DNA of 64,000 nucleotides, from positions 434,001 to 498,000 of the forward strand of contig CALIEB010000001.1 in the NCBI GenBank assembly GCA_938022205.1. The letters run 5' to 3'. Origin of the DNA: an uncultured Anaerolineae bacterium (lineage in GTDB: Bacteria > Chloroflexota > Anaerolineae > Aggregatilineales > Phototrophicaceae). Below are positions 34,213 through 43,371 of this stretch, in pieces (position 1 is the first letter of the stretch; the number at the start of each line of letters is the position of its first letter). The notes beneath the pieces were generated by a model. That model did no database searches. It saw only the letters and a list, made by a program, of their open reading frames with translations, and was not told the DNA's origin. Made by a program: the position numbers and the translations under genes.

Positions 34213-35367
34213 ATGGACATCAGCGAACAACTGCCCCTGCTCAGCCAGCTCCCGCCTGAGATACGCAACATCATCCTCCAGCTGCTGCTGTTGGTCATCG
34301 CGCTGATTATCATTTGGATTTTGCGCAACGTCATCAAGTGGGTCATCTTTCAGCCCATCCGCAACCTGCTCAGCTACAGCCAGTCGCCGCTAACGCCGGT
34401 GGTGCTGGATGCCATTCAACGCCCCTCGCGGCTGGTGGTCTTGAGCATCGGCATCTCCATCACGGTGACGCTGTTTGAGTTCGGCGCGGTGGAAGCCTTC
34501 GCGCTGGCAGTTGCGCGCGCCATCTTGTTCGTCGCGGCGTTCGTCGCACTCTATGGCATCGTCGACGTGCTGTTTGACAACGTGAAGACATTGGAAGCAC
34601 TCACCGGCATTGAGGTCGAAAAGCGGCTCTTGCCCTTCATTCGCACGATTATCAAGGGCGCGATTTTCGTGGTGGGCGCGCTGATTGTGCTGCAAGAGTT
34701 CGGCGTGGATGTCACCGCGCTGATTGCTTCGTTGGGCGTGATTGGTCTTGCGCTCTCGCTGGCAGCCAAAGACACCGCCGCCAACTTTTTCAGCTTTGCC
34801 GCCATCGTCAGCGACAACCCCTTCCAAGTCGGCGACTACATTAGCACGCAGGGTTTCGACGGCACGGTAGAACACGTGGGCGTACGCACCACGCGCATCC
34901 GCAAGCTCGACCAGTCGCTGGTGATTATGCCCAACAGCAAGCTCACCGACAACGCCGTTGTCAACTGGTCGCGCTTGAGCAAACGCCGCCTTGATTTTAC
35001 GGTGCAAATGACCTACGGCACCAAGCTCAGCCAGCTGCGGCGGCTTATCGCCGAAATCAAAGCCATGTTGATGACACGCCCGCTGGTGGAGAAGAACTCT
35101 ATCACCGTGTACATGGTCAAGCTCAACGACAGCTCGCTGGACGTGCGCGTCATCTGCAACGTTCTCATCCGCGATTGGACAGCGTTTGCGATGGAGACAG
35201 AAGCGATTAACCTCGCCGTGATTGAAATTGTCGAGCGGTTGGGCTTACAATTCGCTTTCCCCTCGCAAAGCCTGTACATCGAAAACCGCAGCGGTGAAGA
35301 GGCATTCCGCCGCGCCATCGGCGACGACGAAGAGGACGTTACTGAGGACTTTTTCGGCAAGAAATAG
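34213..35367 (+). CDS. Small-conductance mechanosensitive channel (MscS family)
   Basis: Membrane channel of 384 residues that releases solutes on hypo-osmotic shock. Several N-terminal hydrophobic helices are followed by the pore-helix/beta-domain junction IASLGVIGLALSLAAKDTAANFFS and the beta domain FQVGDYISTQGFDGTVEHVGVRTTRIRKLD. A Cterminal alpha/beta region follows (LDVRVICNVLIRDWTAF), then an acidic tail. AAGGAG lies 7 bases before the ATG. The mono-gene unit is followed, after 36 bases, by two small membrane proteins on the same strand. Confidence 0.92.
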   Translation: MDISEQLPLLSQLPPEIRNIILQLLLLVIALIIIWILRNVIKWVIFQPIRNLLSYSQSPLTPVVLDAIQRPSRLVVLSIGISITVTLFEFGAVEAFALAVARAILFVAAFVALYGIVDVLFDNVKTLEALTGIEVEKRLLPFIRTIIKGAIFVVGALIVLQEFGVDVTALIASLGVIGLALSLAAKDTAANFFSFAAIVSDNPFQVGDYISTQGFDGTVEHVGVRTTRIRKLDQSLVIMPNSKLTDNAVVNWSRLSKRRLDFTVQMTYGTKLSQLRRLIAEIKAMLMTRPLVEKNSITVYMVKLNDSSLDVRVICNVLIRDWTAFAMETEAINLAVIEIVERLGLQFAFPSQSLYIENRSGEEAFRRAIGDDEEDVTEDFFGKK

Positions 35368-35403
35368 CCCATAACGCGCGTGCCTTACAAGAAAGATTAG
35401 CCT

Positions 35404-35910
35404 ATGACGCAAGTTCCAACGCTGTACGACGCGCTAGCGTTTAGCAAGGACGACCTCGCACACAACCGCGCCGCCGCGCTCAGCCCCGCACAACGCAACC
35501 GCCTAAAGGCGCAAGCAACCCGCACGTTGTGGGTGGGTGGCGTACTTTTCTTAGCGTTGGCGTTTGCCGCCACGCTGTGCTTTTTCGGCGCACAGCAGAA
35601 CCATTCGCCGATTTTGTTCTTGATTGGCGTGTTCTTGACGATGTGCAACGCGCTGCTGCTAGGCTACAGCGCGCGGCAGTGGCTGCGGCTTACGGCGGAT
35701 TTGCGCGATGAAGCACCTGTACAGTGCGTCGAGGGCAGCGTAGAGCGCGTTGTTCGTCCCTACGGGCGCGTAAGTAACTACGTGCTGCGCGTGGGAGAGC
35801 GGGCTTTCTCGGTAGAAAAAGAGACCTTCAAGGCGTTCACACACCAAGCGCGCTACCGCCTGTACTATACAGCGCACACGAGCGCGTTGCTGGCGGCGGA
35901 ACGCCTTTAG
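35404..35910 (+). CDS. Small two-helix membrane protein, paralogue 1
   Basis: 168 residues. Two transmembrane helices (about 43-63 and 70-90) are followed by a small soluble domain ending YVLRVGERAFSVEKETFKAF and YRLYYTAHTSALLAAERL. The tail pattern is shared with the next gene, although overall similarity is low. No known family is recognised. A weak hairpin (AAAACCCT/AGGGGTTT, 35917-35940) follows the stop. Confidence 0.65.
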   Translation: MTQVPTLYDALAFSKDDLAHNRAAALSPAQRNRLKAQATRTLWVGGVLFLALAFAATLCFFGAQQNHSPILFLIGVFLTMCNALLLGYSARQWLRLTADLRDEAPVQCVEGSVERVVRPYGRVSNYVLRVGERAFSVEKETFKAFTHQARYRLYYTAHTSALLAAERL

Positions 35911-35992
35911 ACGCGCAAAACCCTGCAAGATTAGGGGTTTCTCCCGCGCGCGCTTTGCGTCATCATGAAGACAAAAGCATGAGGAGGACACC

Positions 35993-36664
35993 ATGAGCGA
36001 CCTAGAGATCTTGCCAGAACTCGCCAACCCGGAAGGCAAGCCACACAGCGCACCACCCGTCACCAACGCCCTGCTGCGCGACGTGTTCGACTACGGCATC
36101 AGTGACCTCAACCAAAACGTCATGGGGCGCGCCTCCACTGCCCAACGCGAACGTTACGCCAGCACGCTGAAAAACGAAAACGACGCGCTTTGGCTGATGA
36201 TGATGATTTTCTTGAGCATGACGCTGGTCATTGCTATCATCACGCTGGGGTCGACGCGCTTTCAGAGCTTCTATCTGGCGGTCGGCAGCGGCGTGATGCT
36301 GGGCTTGCTGTGGCTCTTCAGCACACGCCGCACGAACAAGCTGCGCGCCGCGTTAGACAACCCGCGCGCGCGCCGCGTGGTTGGCGAGGCAAAGCTAGCG
36401 GTGAGCGGCGGCTGGGCGCGCACGCCCCTGCTGATTGTCAAAGACCAAGCCTTTAAGCTCACGCCTGAGCAAGCCAACGCGCTCAAAGACTACGCGCTGG
36501 GCAAGCTGCGCGTCTACTATCTCGAGAACGTGCAGCACATCTTGGCGGTAGAAACCGTCGACGGCGCGTCGGACAACGAGAGCGACGATGACGAAAAGCG
36601 CAAGAACGAAGAAATACTGCTTTTAGATGACGACGCGCCAGCAATGCAGCAAAACACCCGCTAA
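35993..36664 (+). CDS. Small two-helix membrane protein, paralogue 2
   Basis: 223 residues. Two transmembrane helices (about 63-84 and 89-104) follow a hydrophilic N-terminal region. The soluble C-terminal part has LLIVKDQAFKLTPEQANALK and LRVYYLENVQHILAVETV, matching the order of motifs in the gene before it. The tail is very acidic (DNESDDDEK, LLLDDDAP). An AGGAGG site precedes the ATG. Function unknown; the tandem copies suggest an ancient duplication. Confidence 0.68.
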   Translation: MSDLEILPELANPEGKPHSAPPVTNALLRDVFDYGISDLNQNVMGRASTAQRERYASTLKNENDALWLMMMIFLSMTLVIAIITLGSTRFQSFYLAVGSGVMLGLLWLFSTRRTNKLRAALDNPRARRVVGEAKLAVSGGWARTPLLIVKDQAFKLTPEQANALKDYALGKLRVYYLENVQHILAVETVDGASDNESDDDEKRKNEEILLLDDDAPAMQQNTR

Positions 36665-36692
36665 TTTTGCCCATTTGCCCCGAAAACAGGCG

Positions 36693-36698
36693 TATACT
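36693..36698 (+). promoter_or_regulatory. -10 element of the secreted glycosidase gene
   Basis: TATACT lies 7 bases before a 10-pair stem-loop (36705-36736), placing the predicted transcript 5' end at the base of the stem. Confidence 0.5.
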
Positions 36699-36704
36699 CA
36701 ACGC

Positions 36705-36736
36705 TAGGCTGCGCACACACGTTTAGGCGCAGCCTA
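36705..36736 (+). promoter_or_regulatory. Perfect 10-bp stem-loop at the predicted mRNA 5' end
   Basis: TAGGCTGCGC (36705-36714) pairs exactly with GCGCAGCCTA (36727-36736) around a 12-base loop. It may stabilise the mRNA or be an operator. Confidence 0.6.
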
Positions 36737-36768
36737 CAAAGTATTGCGCCACAATAAAGGGGGATACG

Positions 36769-38124
36769 ATGAAACGCCTTGTTGGGTTCGTGCTGATGTG
36801 CTTTGTGCTGGGGGCAACTGTTGTGGCGCAGACGGCTAAGCCTGCGCCACAGTTCGGGCTTAATTTTATCGGCTTCTTCGTCAACGACGACGTGCAGGCG
36901 GCACGGCGCGGCGTACTCGACACGACCACGCCACACCGCCAGCCCGAATGGATTTTGTCGGATTTCGCCGCGCTCGGCGCGCAGGTCATGCGCCAGCTCA
37001 CCACCGCTGATTTAACGTGGGACAACCTTGAGCCGCGCCCAAACCAGTGGAAATTCACGGCGGCGGACGCGGTGCTGCTGCGCGCGGACTTGCCCGTCAC
37101 GCCAATTGTGACGCTGTTCGCCCTGCAATACGCCTCGCCCACGCCGCCTTGGGAACAACGCCCAGAAGCCTTCCAGCGCACGCTTGGCGACGACGCGCGC
37201 CGCTACCTTGAGACGGTTATCGCCCGCTATGGACACGTCGTCACCTATTGGGAGCTTGGCAACGAGATGGATCATTGGCGCGCCGCCGACCCCAACAGCG
37301 GCAGACCGCAAGGCGCGCCCGCCGAACGCTTGCCCATCGCGCCCATCGGCGGCTATAGCCCAAAAGAACAAGGCGCGTTCCTGCGCGAGGCTGCCGCGTT
37401 CATTCGCCAACGCGACCCCGACGCGGTGATTGTGCTGCCCGGCATGAGCGGGCTGGACGACGACATCCTCAACACGTGGTTCGCGGGGGTTATCGAGGGC
37501 GGCGGCACCGACTGGTTCGACGTGGTGAACTACCACCATTACAGCTCGTGGGAAAGTTTTGACCGCCAGCGCGAGAGCTTAAACGCCTTTTTAGCTCGGC
37601 ACGGCATCGCGGACAAACCCGTGTGGCTAACCGAAACAGGCGTGACACGCGACGCAACGCTCACACAGCGCACGAACTACCCCAACAGCGCGCAAACACA
37701 AGCCGCCGACGTGTTTCGTCGTTCGCTTCTGGCGTATGGCTATGGGGATAGCCTCGTGCTGTGGCACACGTTCGTCGATTCGCCCAACGTTCCTGCCAAC
37801 GCTTGGCGCGGCTATGGCGTTCGCCAGTTTGACAGCACGCCGTCGCTGGCTTACCACAGTTACAAGCTATTCGCGCAAGAGCTTATTCCGTTTGCGCGCG
37901 TTGAAGCTCTCAACGTCGACCCGCGCGGGGTGAACGCCTACCGCATCACCACCGCCAACGGCGCAACCAAGTACGTCGTGTGGGGCGGCGGCGGCTACGT
38001 CGTGCCGTCAGGCGTAAGCCAGTACGCGCGCGTCGTCGCCAACACAAGCGGCGCGTTCGCGTGGCAAACCGCGCAAGCTGGCGAACGGCTCGCGCTTAGT
38101 CCTGTGCCGCTGCTGCTCAAATAG
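36769..38124 (+). CDS. Secreted glycoside hydrolase-like protein
   Basis: 451 residues with a signal peptide (MKRLVGFVLMCFVLGATVVA, cut after AQT). A TIM-barrel of clan GH-A type is suggested by VVTYWELGNEMDHWR (candidate acid/base Glu in the NE pair), YHHYSSWESF and KPVWLTETGVTRD (candidate nucleophile Glu). The C-terminal 70 residues are beta-rich. Family and substrate are not assignable. It shares the general design of the protein at 29895. A bidirectional terminator separates it from the convergent pepF gene. Confidence 0.72.
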   Translation: MKRLVGFVLMCFVLGATVVAQTAKPAPQFGLNFIGFFVNDDVQAARRGVLDTTTPHRQPEWILSDFAALGAQVMRQLTTADLTWDNLEPRPNQWKFTAADAVLLRADLPVTPIVTLFALQYASPTPPWEQRPEAFQRTLGDDARRYLETVIARYGHVVTYWELGNEMDHWRAADPNSGRPQGAPAERLPIAPIGGYSPKEQGAFLREAAAFIRQRDPDAVIVLPGMSGLDDDILNTWFAGVIEGGGTDWFDVVNYHHYSSWESFDRQRESLNAFLARHGIADKPVWLTETGVTRDATLTQRTNYPNSAQTQAADVFRRSLLAYGYGDSLVLWHTFVDSPNVPANAWRGYGVRQFDSTPSLAYHSYKLFAQELIPFARVEALNVDPRGVNAYRITTANGATKYVVWGGGGYVVPSGVSQYARVVANTSGAFAWQTAQAGERLALSPVPLLLK

Positions 38125-38134
38125 TCGCCCCACT

Positions 38135-38166
38135 AAAGGGCGCGACGCGCTCGCGCCCTCTTTGTG
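38135..38166. terminator. Bidirectional intrinsic terminator
   Basis: GGGCGCGA (38138-38145) pairs with TCGCGCCC (38151-38158) around CGCGC, flanked by AAA and CTTT. Confidence 0.75.
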
Positions 38167-38171
38167 TCGGT

Positions 38172-39992
38172 TTAAGCGAACTTTTCGGGGTAAAGCTCGC
38201 GGGCGAGGCTCTCCTCTTGGCTGACCAACGCCTCGAGCAGCTTAATGCCTTCCGCCCAGAAGTTGGGGTCGTTGAGGTCAACGCCGACGCGCGCCAGCAG
38301 CTTGTCGGGATAGTCGCTGTCGCCTGCCGCTAGCACCGCTTCATAGTTCGGCACGAAGCTCTCGCCTTGCTGCTTGTAGATGTTGTATAACGCCAGCACG
38401 AGCAGCTCGCCGAAGGCATAGGCATAGACATAGCCGGGCGTGTGCAGCATGTGTGGGATATACGACCACCACAAACCATAGTTGTCGGTCATGGTGACGC
38501 TGTCGCCGAACATGGCGCGCTGCGTTTCGAGCCAAAGCGCGTTCAGGCGTTCGGTGGTCAACTCACCCTCACTGCGGCGCGCCGTGTGCATGGCATCCTC
38601 AAAGCGGTTCATGGCGATTTGGCGGAAAATCGTGGCGAAGCTGCCCTCGACCTTGCCAACCAGCATCGCCAGCTGCGCCTCGCGGTCGCTCTCCCGCGCC
38701 ATGAGGTCATCGAATACGACCATTTCAGCGAAAGTGCTCGCCATCTCGGCGGTGGTGAGCGGCGTGAACATGCTCGTGAGCGGCTGCGCCTCTTTGGCAA
38801 GGTACATATGCACGCCATGCCCCAGCTCATGTGCCAGCGTCTCGACATCGCGCGCCTTGCCATCGTAGTTGACAAACACAAACGGGTGCGTGGACTTGGT
38901 GCCATAGCTAGCGTACGCGCCGCCGCGCTTGCCCAAGATAATCGGCGCGTGAATCCAATTTTCGTCGAAGAACTTGGCAGCGACCATTGCCATGCGCGGG
39001 CTAAAGCGTTGGAAGGCGTTCAGCACGATGCCGCGCGCCTCTTCCCACGTGTAGAACTTGTCGCTATCTTTTAGGTTGAGCGGGGCGTAGCGGTCGTAGT
39101 CAAACAGCTCATCCAAGCCCAACAGCGCGCGCTTGAGGCGATAGTGGCGCGCCACCAGCGCATAATTGGCGGTCACCGCTTGAATGAGGGCGTTGACAAC
39201 GCTATCAGGGGCTTTGTTGCTGATGTTGCGCGGCGTAATCCACGAGGGATAGCCACGCCGCTTATCGTCGCTGGCTTTGTCCGCCGCTAAGACGTTAAAA
39301 ATGTAAGTCAGCTCCATCTTTTTGGCTGCCAGCGCGTCGGTGATAGCTTGCTGCGCACGCGCGCGCACGCTGCGGTCGTTGTCGTAGAGGCGGGTTAACG
39401 CCTGCTGCAGCGGCAGCTGCGCGCCTTCCCACGCCACGCGCAGCGCGCCCATCAGCTGGTCAAAGAAGCGCGTCCACGCGCTGCTGCCGGTCACGCTCTT
39501 CTCAAGCAGCAGCTGCTCCTCAACCTCGCTGAGTTGGTAGGGCTTGTTGAGGCGCGCGACTTCGAGATGATAGCGATAGCCGCCAAGCGCGGGGTCTGCT
39601 AAGATGCGCGCGGCGTGGTCGTCGTCGAGCGCGTTCCATTCCAACTCAAAGAACACCAGCTGCTGCTGAATTTGTGAGGCAAACTCCTGCATCTTTTGCA
39701 AGAAGCCGCCCCACTGAGGGTCGGTGGAAAACGTGGAAAAGTTCAGGCTGGCGTAGGTCGTTTGCTTGAGCATCAGGTCGTAGAGAGCTTCCATCTCATG
39801 ATACGCCTGTACGAATTGCGCCGCCGTGAGAGTGGCAACCTTGCCGCGATACGCCGCCACAAACGCCTGTGTCATCGCCTTGACGGCTTCGGTGTCTTGG
39901 GCAATCTGGGGGTCATCAATGCCGCTGTAAAGCACGCTTAAATCCCAAACTACTTGTTCTGCGCCCGTCGAGCGCGCCGGGGCTTCTGTCAT
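38172..39992 (-). CDS. pepF: Oligoendopeptidase F (M3 family)
   Basis: Zinc endopeptidase that degrades peptides in the cytoplasm, 606 residues. The active-site motif is HELGH within ETLAHELGHGVHMYLAKEAQP, and the downstream zinc ligand lies in TPLTTAEMASTFAEMV. The family signature GKRGGAY precedes the motif. The start at 39992 has GGAG 8 bases upstream; the ATG at 39998 is only 2 bases from it. An extended -10 (TGC-TACAAT, minus, 40031-40039) lies just upstream. Confidence 0.93.
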   Translation of the reverse strand: MTEAPARSTGAEQVVWDLSVLYSGIDDPQIAQDTEAVKAMTQAFVAAYRGKVATLTAAQFVQAYHEMEALYDLMLKQTTYASLNFSTFSTDPQWGGFLQKMQEFASQIQQQLVFFELEWNALDDDHAARILADPALGGYRYHLEVARLNKPYQLSEVEEQLLLEKSVTGSSAWTRFFDQLMGALRVAWEGAQLPLQQALTRLYDNDRSVRARAQQAITDALAAKKMELTYIFNVLAADKASDDKRRGYPSWITPRNISNKAPDSVVNALIQAVTANYALVARHYRLKRALLGLDELFDYDRYAPLNLKDSDKFYTWEEARGIVLNAFQRFSPRMAMVAAKFFDENWIHAPIILGKRGGAYASYGTKSTHPFVFVNYDGKARDVETLAHELGHGVHMYLAKEAQPLTSMFTPLTTAEMASTFAEMVVFDDLMARESDREAQLAMLVGKVEGSFATIFRQIAMNRFEDAMHTARRSEGELTTERLNALWLETQRAMFGDSVTMTDNYGLWWSYIPHMLHTPGYVYAYAFGELLVLALYNIYKQQGESFVPNYEAVLAAGDSDYPDKLLARVGVDLNDPNFWAEGIKLLEALVSQEESLARELYPEKFA

Positions 39993-40030
39993 AATCATCG
40001 CTCCATTTGCAATTTGTTGAACGTCCGCCC

Positions 40031-40039
40031 ATTGTAGCA
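40031..40039 (-). promoter_or_regulatory. Extended -10 promoter of pepF
   Basis: Minus strand reads TGC-TACAAT, about 39 bases before the chosen start. Confidence 0.55.
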
Positions 40040-40167
40040 CGCCCGCGCGCGGTTGGGCAATTGCAATGCTTGGTATCGTCCAAACCGTCAAGCAATCGTC
40101 ATTTCACAACGCAAAATTTGTCTATAATACCTTGTTAGACGCTTATATATTCTAGGGAGAACACAAC

Positions 40168-41454
40168 ATGAAACGTTGGTTATGGACGCTGTGGGTAGGC
40201 GTGCTTTCGCTAGCGGTCAGCACGGCACAAAACAGCTGCCCCGCCATCGTCAACGCGGCTTTAGACGCGGTCGATGCCTTTTGTCAAGAGGCGGGACGCA
40301 ACGAAGCGTGCTACGGCAACATACAAATCCTCGCGCAAGCACGTGATGGCACATCCAACTTTCAATTTACGCAGGTTGGCGACATCGTCAGCGTGACCGA
40401 CATTGCCCGTCTTGACCTTGCGCCCATGAACGAAGCGGAAGGCGTGTGGGGCGTGGCGTTGATGCGCTTGCAAGCCAATTTGCCCGACAGCGCGCCCGGG
40501 CAAAACGTCACTTTCTTGCTCTTCGGTGATGTTAGCATCGCGCCCAACCCTAACGCAGGCGACGCGTACAGCGCGCCCATGCAAGCCTTTTACTTGCGCA
40601 CAGGCATTGGCGACGCACCCTGCGCCGAAGCTCCCTCCAGCGGGCTAATTGTGCAAACGCCGCAAGGCGCGCAAACGGTGGCGTTCAACGTCAACGGCGT
40701 GGACGTGCAAATGGGGTCTACCATCCTGTTCCGCGCCGAAGCCGGCGCGGAAATGACCGTCAGCGCGCTGGAAGGCGCGGCAGTCATGCAGCTTGGCGAC
40801 ACGCTGTTCCCTGTGATTGCCGGCACCTGGGCGCGCATGAAAATGGACGAGAACTTACAGCTCATCAACGCGCCCGACTTGCCCGTAGCATATCGCTCGG
40901 AAGTGCTAAGCGCGCTGCCCCTGCGAGCGTTGCAACGTCGCATTGAGGCGCGTCCGCCGCTCAACGAAGAAGAACTCGCCGAGCTGCACAAGCTGCTGCG
41001 CGAGGGCAAGCCGCCCTGTGCCGAAGACAGCCCGCTCTTGCCGCGCTGCGAGACGCTGCCCCTTTACCACCGCGCGCAAGAGCTACGCGACAACCTGCGC
41101 TGGGCGAGCGGCGCGCACTGGGGGCAAAACGCCCACGAGCTAATCCGCGAAGCGCGCGAGCGGATGGGCGAAATCCGCGAGAACCTGCAAGACCTGCGCG
41201 GCACACTGGGCGCACCCATCAACCCGCTCGCCACGCGCCCAGCATTCTTGCCCACCCGTGAGCCGCGCCTTATACCAACCGTAATGCCGCCGCGACCTTT
41301 GCCAACCCTTATGCCGCCGCGACCTCTGCCAACCCTTATGCCGCCACAACCTCTGCCAACCCTTATGCCGCCGCACCGCGAATCGCCTCACACGCCGCGA
41401 CATCCTTCCGCAAGTCCAACAAACGACGATGATGACGATGACGATGACGACTAG
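40168..41454 (+). CDS. Secreted FecR-like protein with Pro-rich 9-residue repeats and poly-Asp end
   Basis: 428 residues with a signal peptide (MKRWLWTLWVGVLSLAVSTA). The N-terminal domain has paired cysteines (NSCPAIV, DAFCQEA, EACYGN) and SNFQFTQVGD, and is shared with the protein at 44777. A FecR-like segment follows (GLIVQTPQGAQTVAFNVNGV). Residues 265-340 are Glu/Arg-rich helix. From 41276 a 27-base repeat encodes RPLPTLMPP about four times, and the last nine residues are aspartates. The acidic tail and linker suggest an extracellular, calcium- or wall-associated role, but this is only inference. Confidence 0.72.
   Translation: MKRWLWTLWVGVLSLAVSTAQNSCPAIVNAALDAVDAFCQEAGRNEACYGNIQILAQARDGTSNFQFTQVGDIVSVTDIARLDLAPMNEAEGVWGVALMRLQANLPDSAPGQNVTFLLFGDVSIAPNPNAGDAYSAPMQAFYLRTGIGDAPCAEAPSSGLIVQTPQGAQTVAFNVNGVDVQMGSTILFRAEAGAEMTVSALEGAAVMQLGDTLFPVIAGTWARMKMDENLQLINAPDLPVAYRSEVLSALPLRALQRRIEARPPLNEEELAELHKLLREGKPPCAEDSPLLPRCETLPLYHRAQELRDNLRWASGAHWGQNAHELIREARERMGEIRENLQDLRGTLGAPINPLATRPAFLPTREPRLIPTVMPPRPLPTLMPPRPLPTLMPPQPLPTLMPPHRESPHTPRHPSASPTNDDDDDDDDD
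41276..41372 (+). repeat. 27-base in-frame tandem repeat (PLPTLMPPR/Q)
   Basis: About 3.5 near-identical 27-base units code for the 9-residue unit PLPTLMPP with R, Q or H variants. It is a coding repeat inside the gene above. Confidence 0.85.
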
Positions 41455-41587
41455 CCTTTTATAAGCCTCGCACTCGGCACTACGGCAAACGCGGCAAATG
41501 CGCTATACTTTGGCGGGCGTGACGACCTCACGCCTGCCTAAATAGATTGTGTGTGTTTGTTGAAAAAATCCCTTAGGAGCTTTTGAC

Positions 41588-43369
41588 GTGGTTACGTATG
41601 CCGACAAGCCTTGGCTGAAACATTATGACGAGGGCGTGCCGTATTCGCTGGGCGGCACGCCCGAACGCACCGTACACTCCTACCTGCAAGAGACTGCCAA
41701 ACGTCGCCCGCGCCGCGCCGCGCTGGTCACCAGCGTGCGCTTGCCGATGCTCGGGCACCAAAAGCACGTCATCACCTACGGCGAGCTTGACCGCTTGAGC
41801 GACGCTTTTGCCTGTGCGCTAGTCGATTGGGGGCTGCAGAAGGGGCAAACGGTGTGCTTGCTCATGCCTAATATCAGCGCGTTTGTCATCGCCTACTACG
41901 GCATCCTCAAGGCAGGTGGTGTCGTGGCGGCGGTCAACCCCGCCTATCCCCCCAGCAAAATTCAGTACCAAGTCAACGATTGCGACGCGGTCATGGTCAT
42001 CACGATTACCGCGCTCTACCAAACGTTCAAGGACGTGCAAAGTGGCACCAAAGTGCGCGCTGTCGTCGCCACCAACATCAAAGAGTACCTTGCGCCACTG
42101 GCACGCGCCGCCTTTACCGCCACACAAGAGAAGAAAGGCGGACACGCCCTTGATGCCTTGCAAGAGGGAGACCTGTGGTTTCAAGACATGCTCAAGCGGT
42201 TTAGGGGCAAGAAGCCCGACGTTGAGGTGCTGCCGGATGACATCGCCTTCTTACAATACACAGGCGGCACCACCGGCTTGCCTAAGGGGGCGATGGCGAC
42301 GCACCGTATGCTCGCGTTCAGCACCGAGCAAGTTGCCGCGTGGACAGACGTGCAATACGCCCAAGTCTACAAAGACCGCACCGACCGCAGCAAGTTCACC
42401 TCGCTGGTCGCGCTGCCGATGTTCCACGTCTTCGGGTTGGTGATTGTGCTGAATCAGTCGATTGTTTGCGGCTGGGAAATTGTGCTGGTGCCCGATGCCC
42501 GCGACACCAACACGCTGGTCGACATCCTCGACGTGTACAAGCCGGAGGTGCTGTGCGCCGTGCCGCTGCTATGGTATTCACTGGTCAACCACCCGCGCTT
42601 TAAGTCCGGCGAGATGAACTTTAGTTGGGTGCGCATCGGCATCAGCGCAGCGTCGCCTTTGCACCAAACGGTTTGGCAGTCGGTGCTAGATGCCGGCATG
42701 CGTAACCTTGTCGACGCTTATGGCATGAGCGAAGTGCCGATTGGCAACCACGCCAACACCATCCTCAAGCCCGCGAAGATGAACTCCATCGGCGTGCCAA
42801 TGCCTGATGTAGAGGTGCGCGTCGTCGACCTTGAGACTGGCACGCGGGTGCTGCCGGTCGGCGAAACAGGGGAAATCATCCTCCACACGCCCAACGTCAT
42901 GCTCGGCTACTACAATAAGCCCGAAGAAAGTGCCGAAGTGCTGCGCTACTTAGAGGGCAAGCGTTGGATGTACACCGGCGATGTCGGCTACATGGACGAA
43001 GAGGGCTATTTTTACTTGGTCGACCGCAAGAAAGACATGGCAATTATCGGCGGCTTCAACGTGTATCCGGCGGTCATCGAGCGCGTGCTAAAGACACATC
43101 CCGCCATTGCCGACGCGGGCGTGTGGCGCGTGCCGCATCCCAAAGTCGTCGGTGAAGAGGCGGTACAGGGCTGGATTGTGTTAAAAGAGGGCGAGAGCGT
43201 GAAAACCGCCGACCTCGTCAACTACTGCAAGCCGTATCTGGCAGCCTACGAAATTCCGCGCAAGTATGTCATCGTCGACAAGCTACCCTACAGCGAGGCG
43301 GGCAAGCTGTTGCGCCGCGAGCTGCCCAAGCTCAAAGCCAGCCGCAAAAGCACCAACGCAGAGGAATAG
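41588..43369 (+). CDS. fadD: Long-chain acyl-CoA synthetase (AMP-binding)
   Basis: Activates fatty acids to acyl-CoA through an acyl-adenylate; peripheral to the membrane. The 593 residues include the P-loop-like AMP motif LQYTGGTTGLPKGAMATHR, VDAYGMSE, and the hinge YTGDVGYMDEEGYFYLVDRKKDMAIIGG, with the catalytic lysine region near the C-terminus (PYSEAGKLLRREL). The GTG start has AGGAG 8 bases upstream. It is a single gene; the convergent lipoprotein gene ends 2 bases after it. Confidence 0.92.
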   Translation: MVTYADKPWLKHYDEGVPYSLGGTPERTVHSYLQETAKRRPRRAALVTSVRLPMLGHQKHVITYGELDRLSDAFACALVDWGLQKGQTVCLLMPNISAFVIAYYGILKAGGVVAAVNPAYPPSKIQYQVNDCDAVMVITITALYQTFKDVQSGTKVRAVVATNIKEYLAPLARAAFTATQEKKGGHALDALQEGDLWFQDMLKRFRGKKPDVEVLPDDIAFLQYTGGTTGLPKGAMATHRMLAFSTEQVAAWTDVQYAQVYKDRTDRSKFTSLVALPMFHVFGLVIVLNQSIVCGWEIVLVPDARDTNTLVDILDVYKPEVLCAVPLLWYSLVNHPRFKSGEMNFSWVRIGISAASPLHQTVWQSVLDAGMRNLVDAYGMSEVPIGNHANTILKPAKMNSIGVPMPDVEVRVVDLETGTRVLPVGETGEIILHTPNVMLGYYNKPEESAEVLRYLEGKRWMYTGDVGYMDEEGYFYLVDRKKDMAIIGGFNVYPAVIERVLKTHPAIADAGVWRVPHPKVVGEEAVQGWIVLKEGESVKTADLVNYCKPYLAAYEIPRKYVIVDKLPYSEAGKLLRRELPKLKASRKSTNAEE

Positions 43370-43371
43370 CC

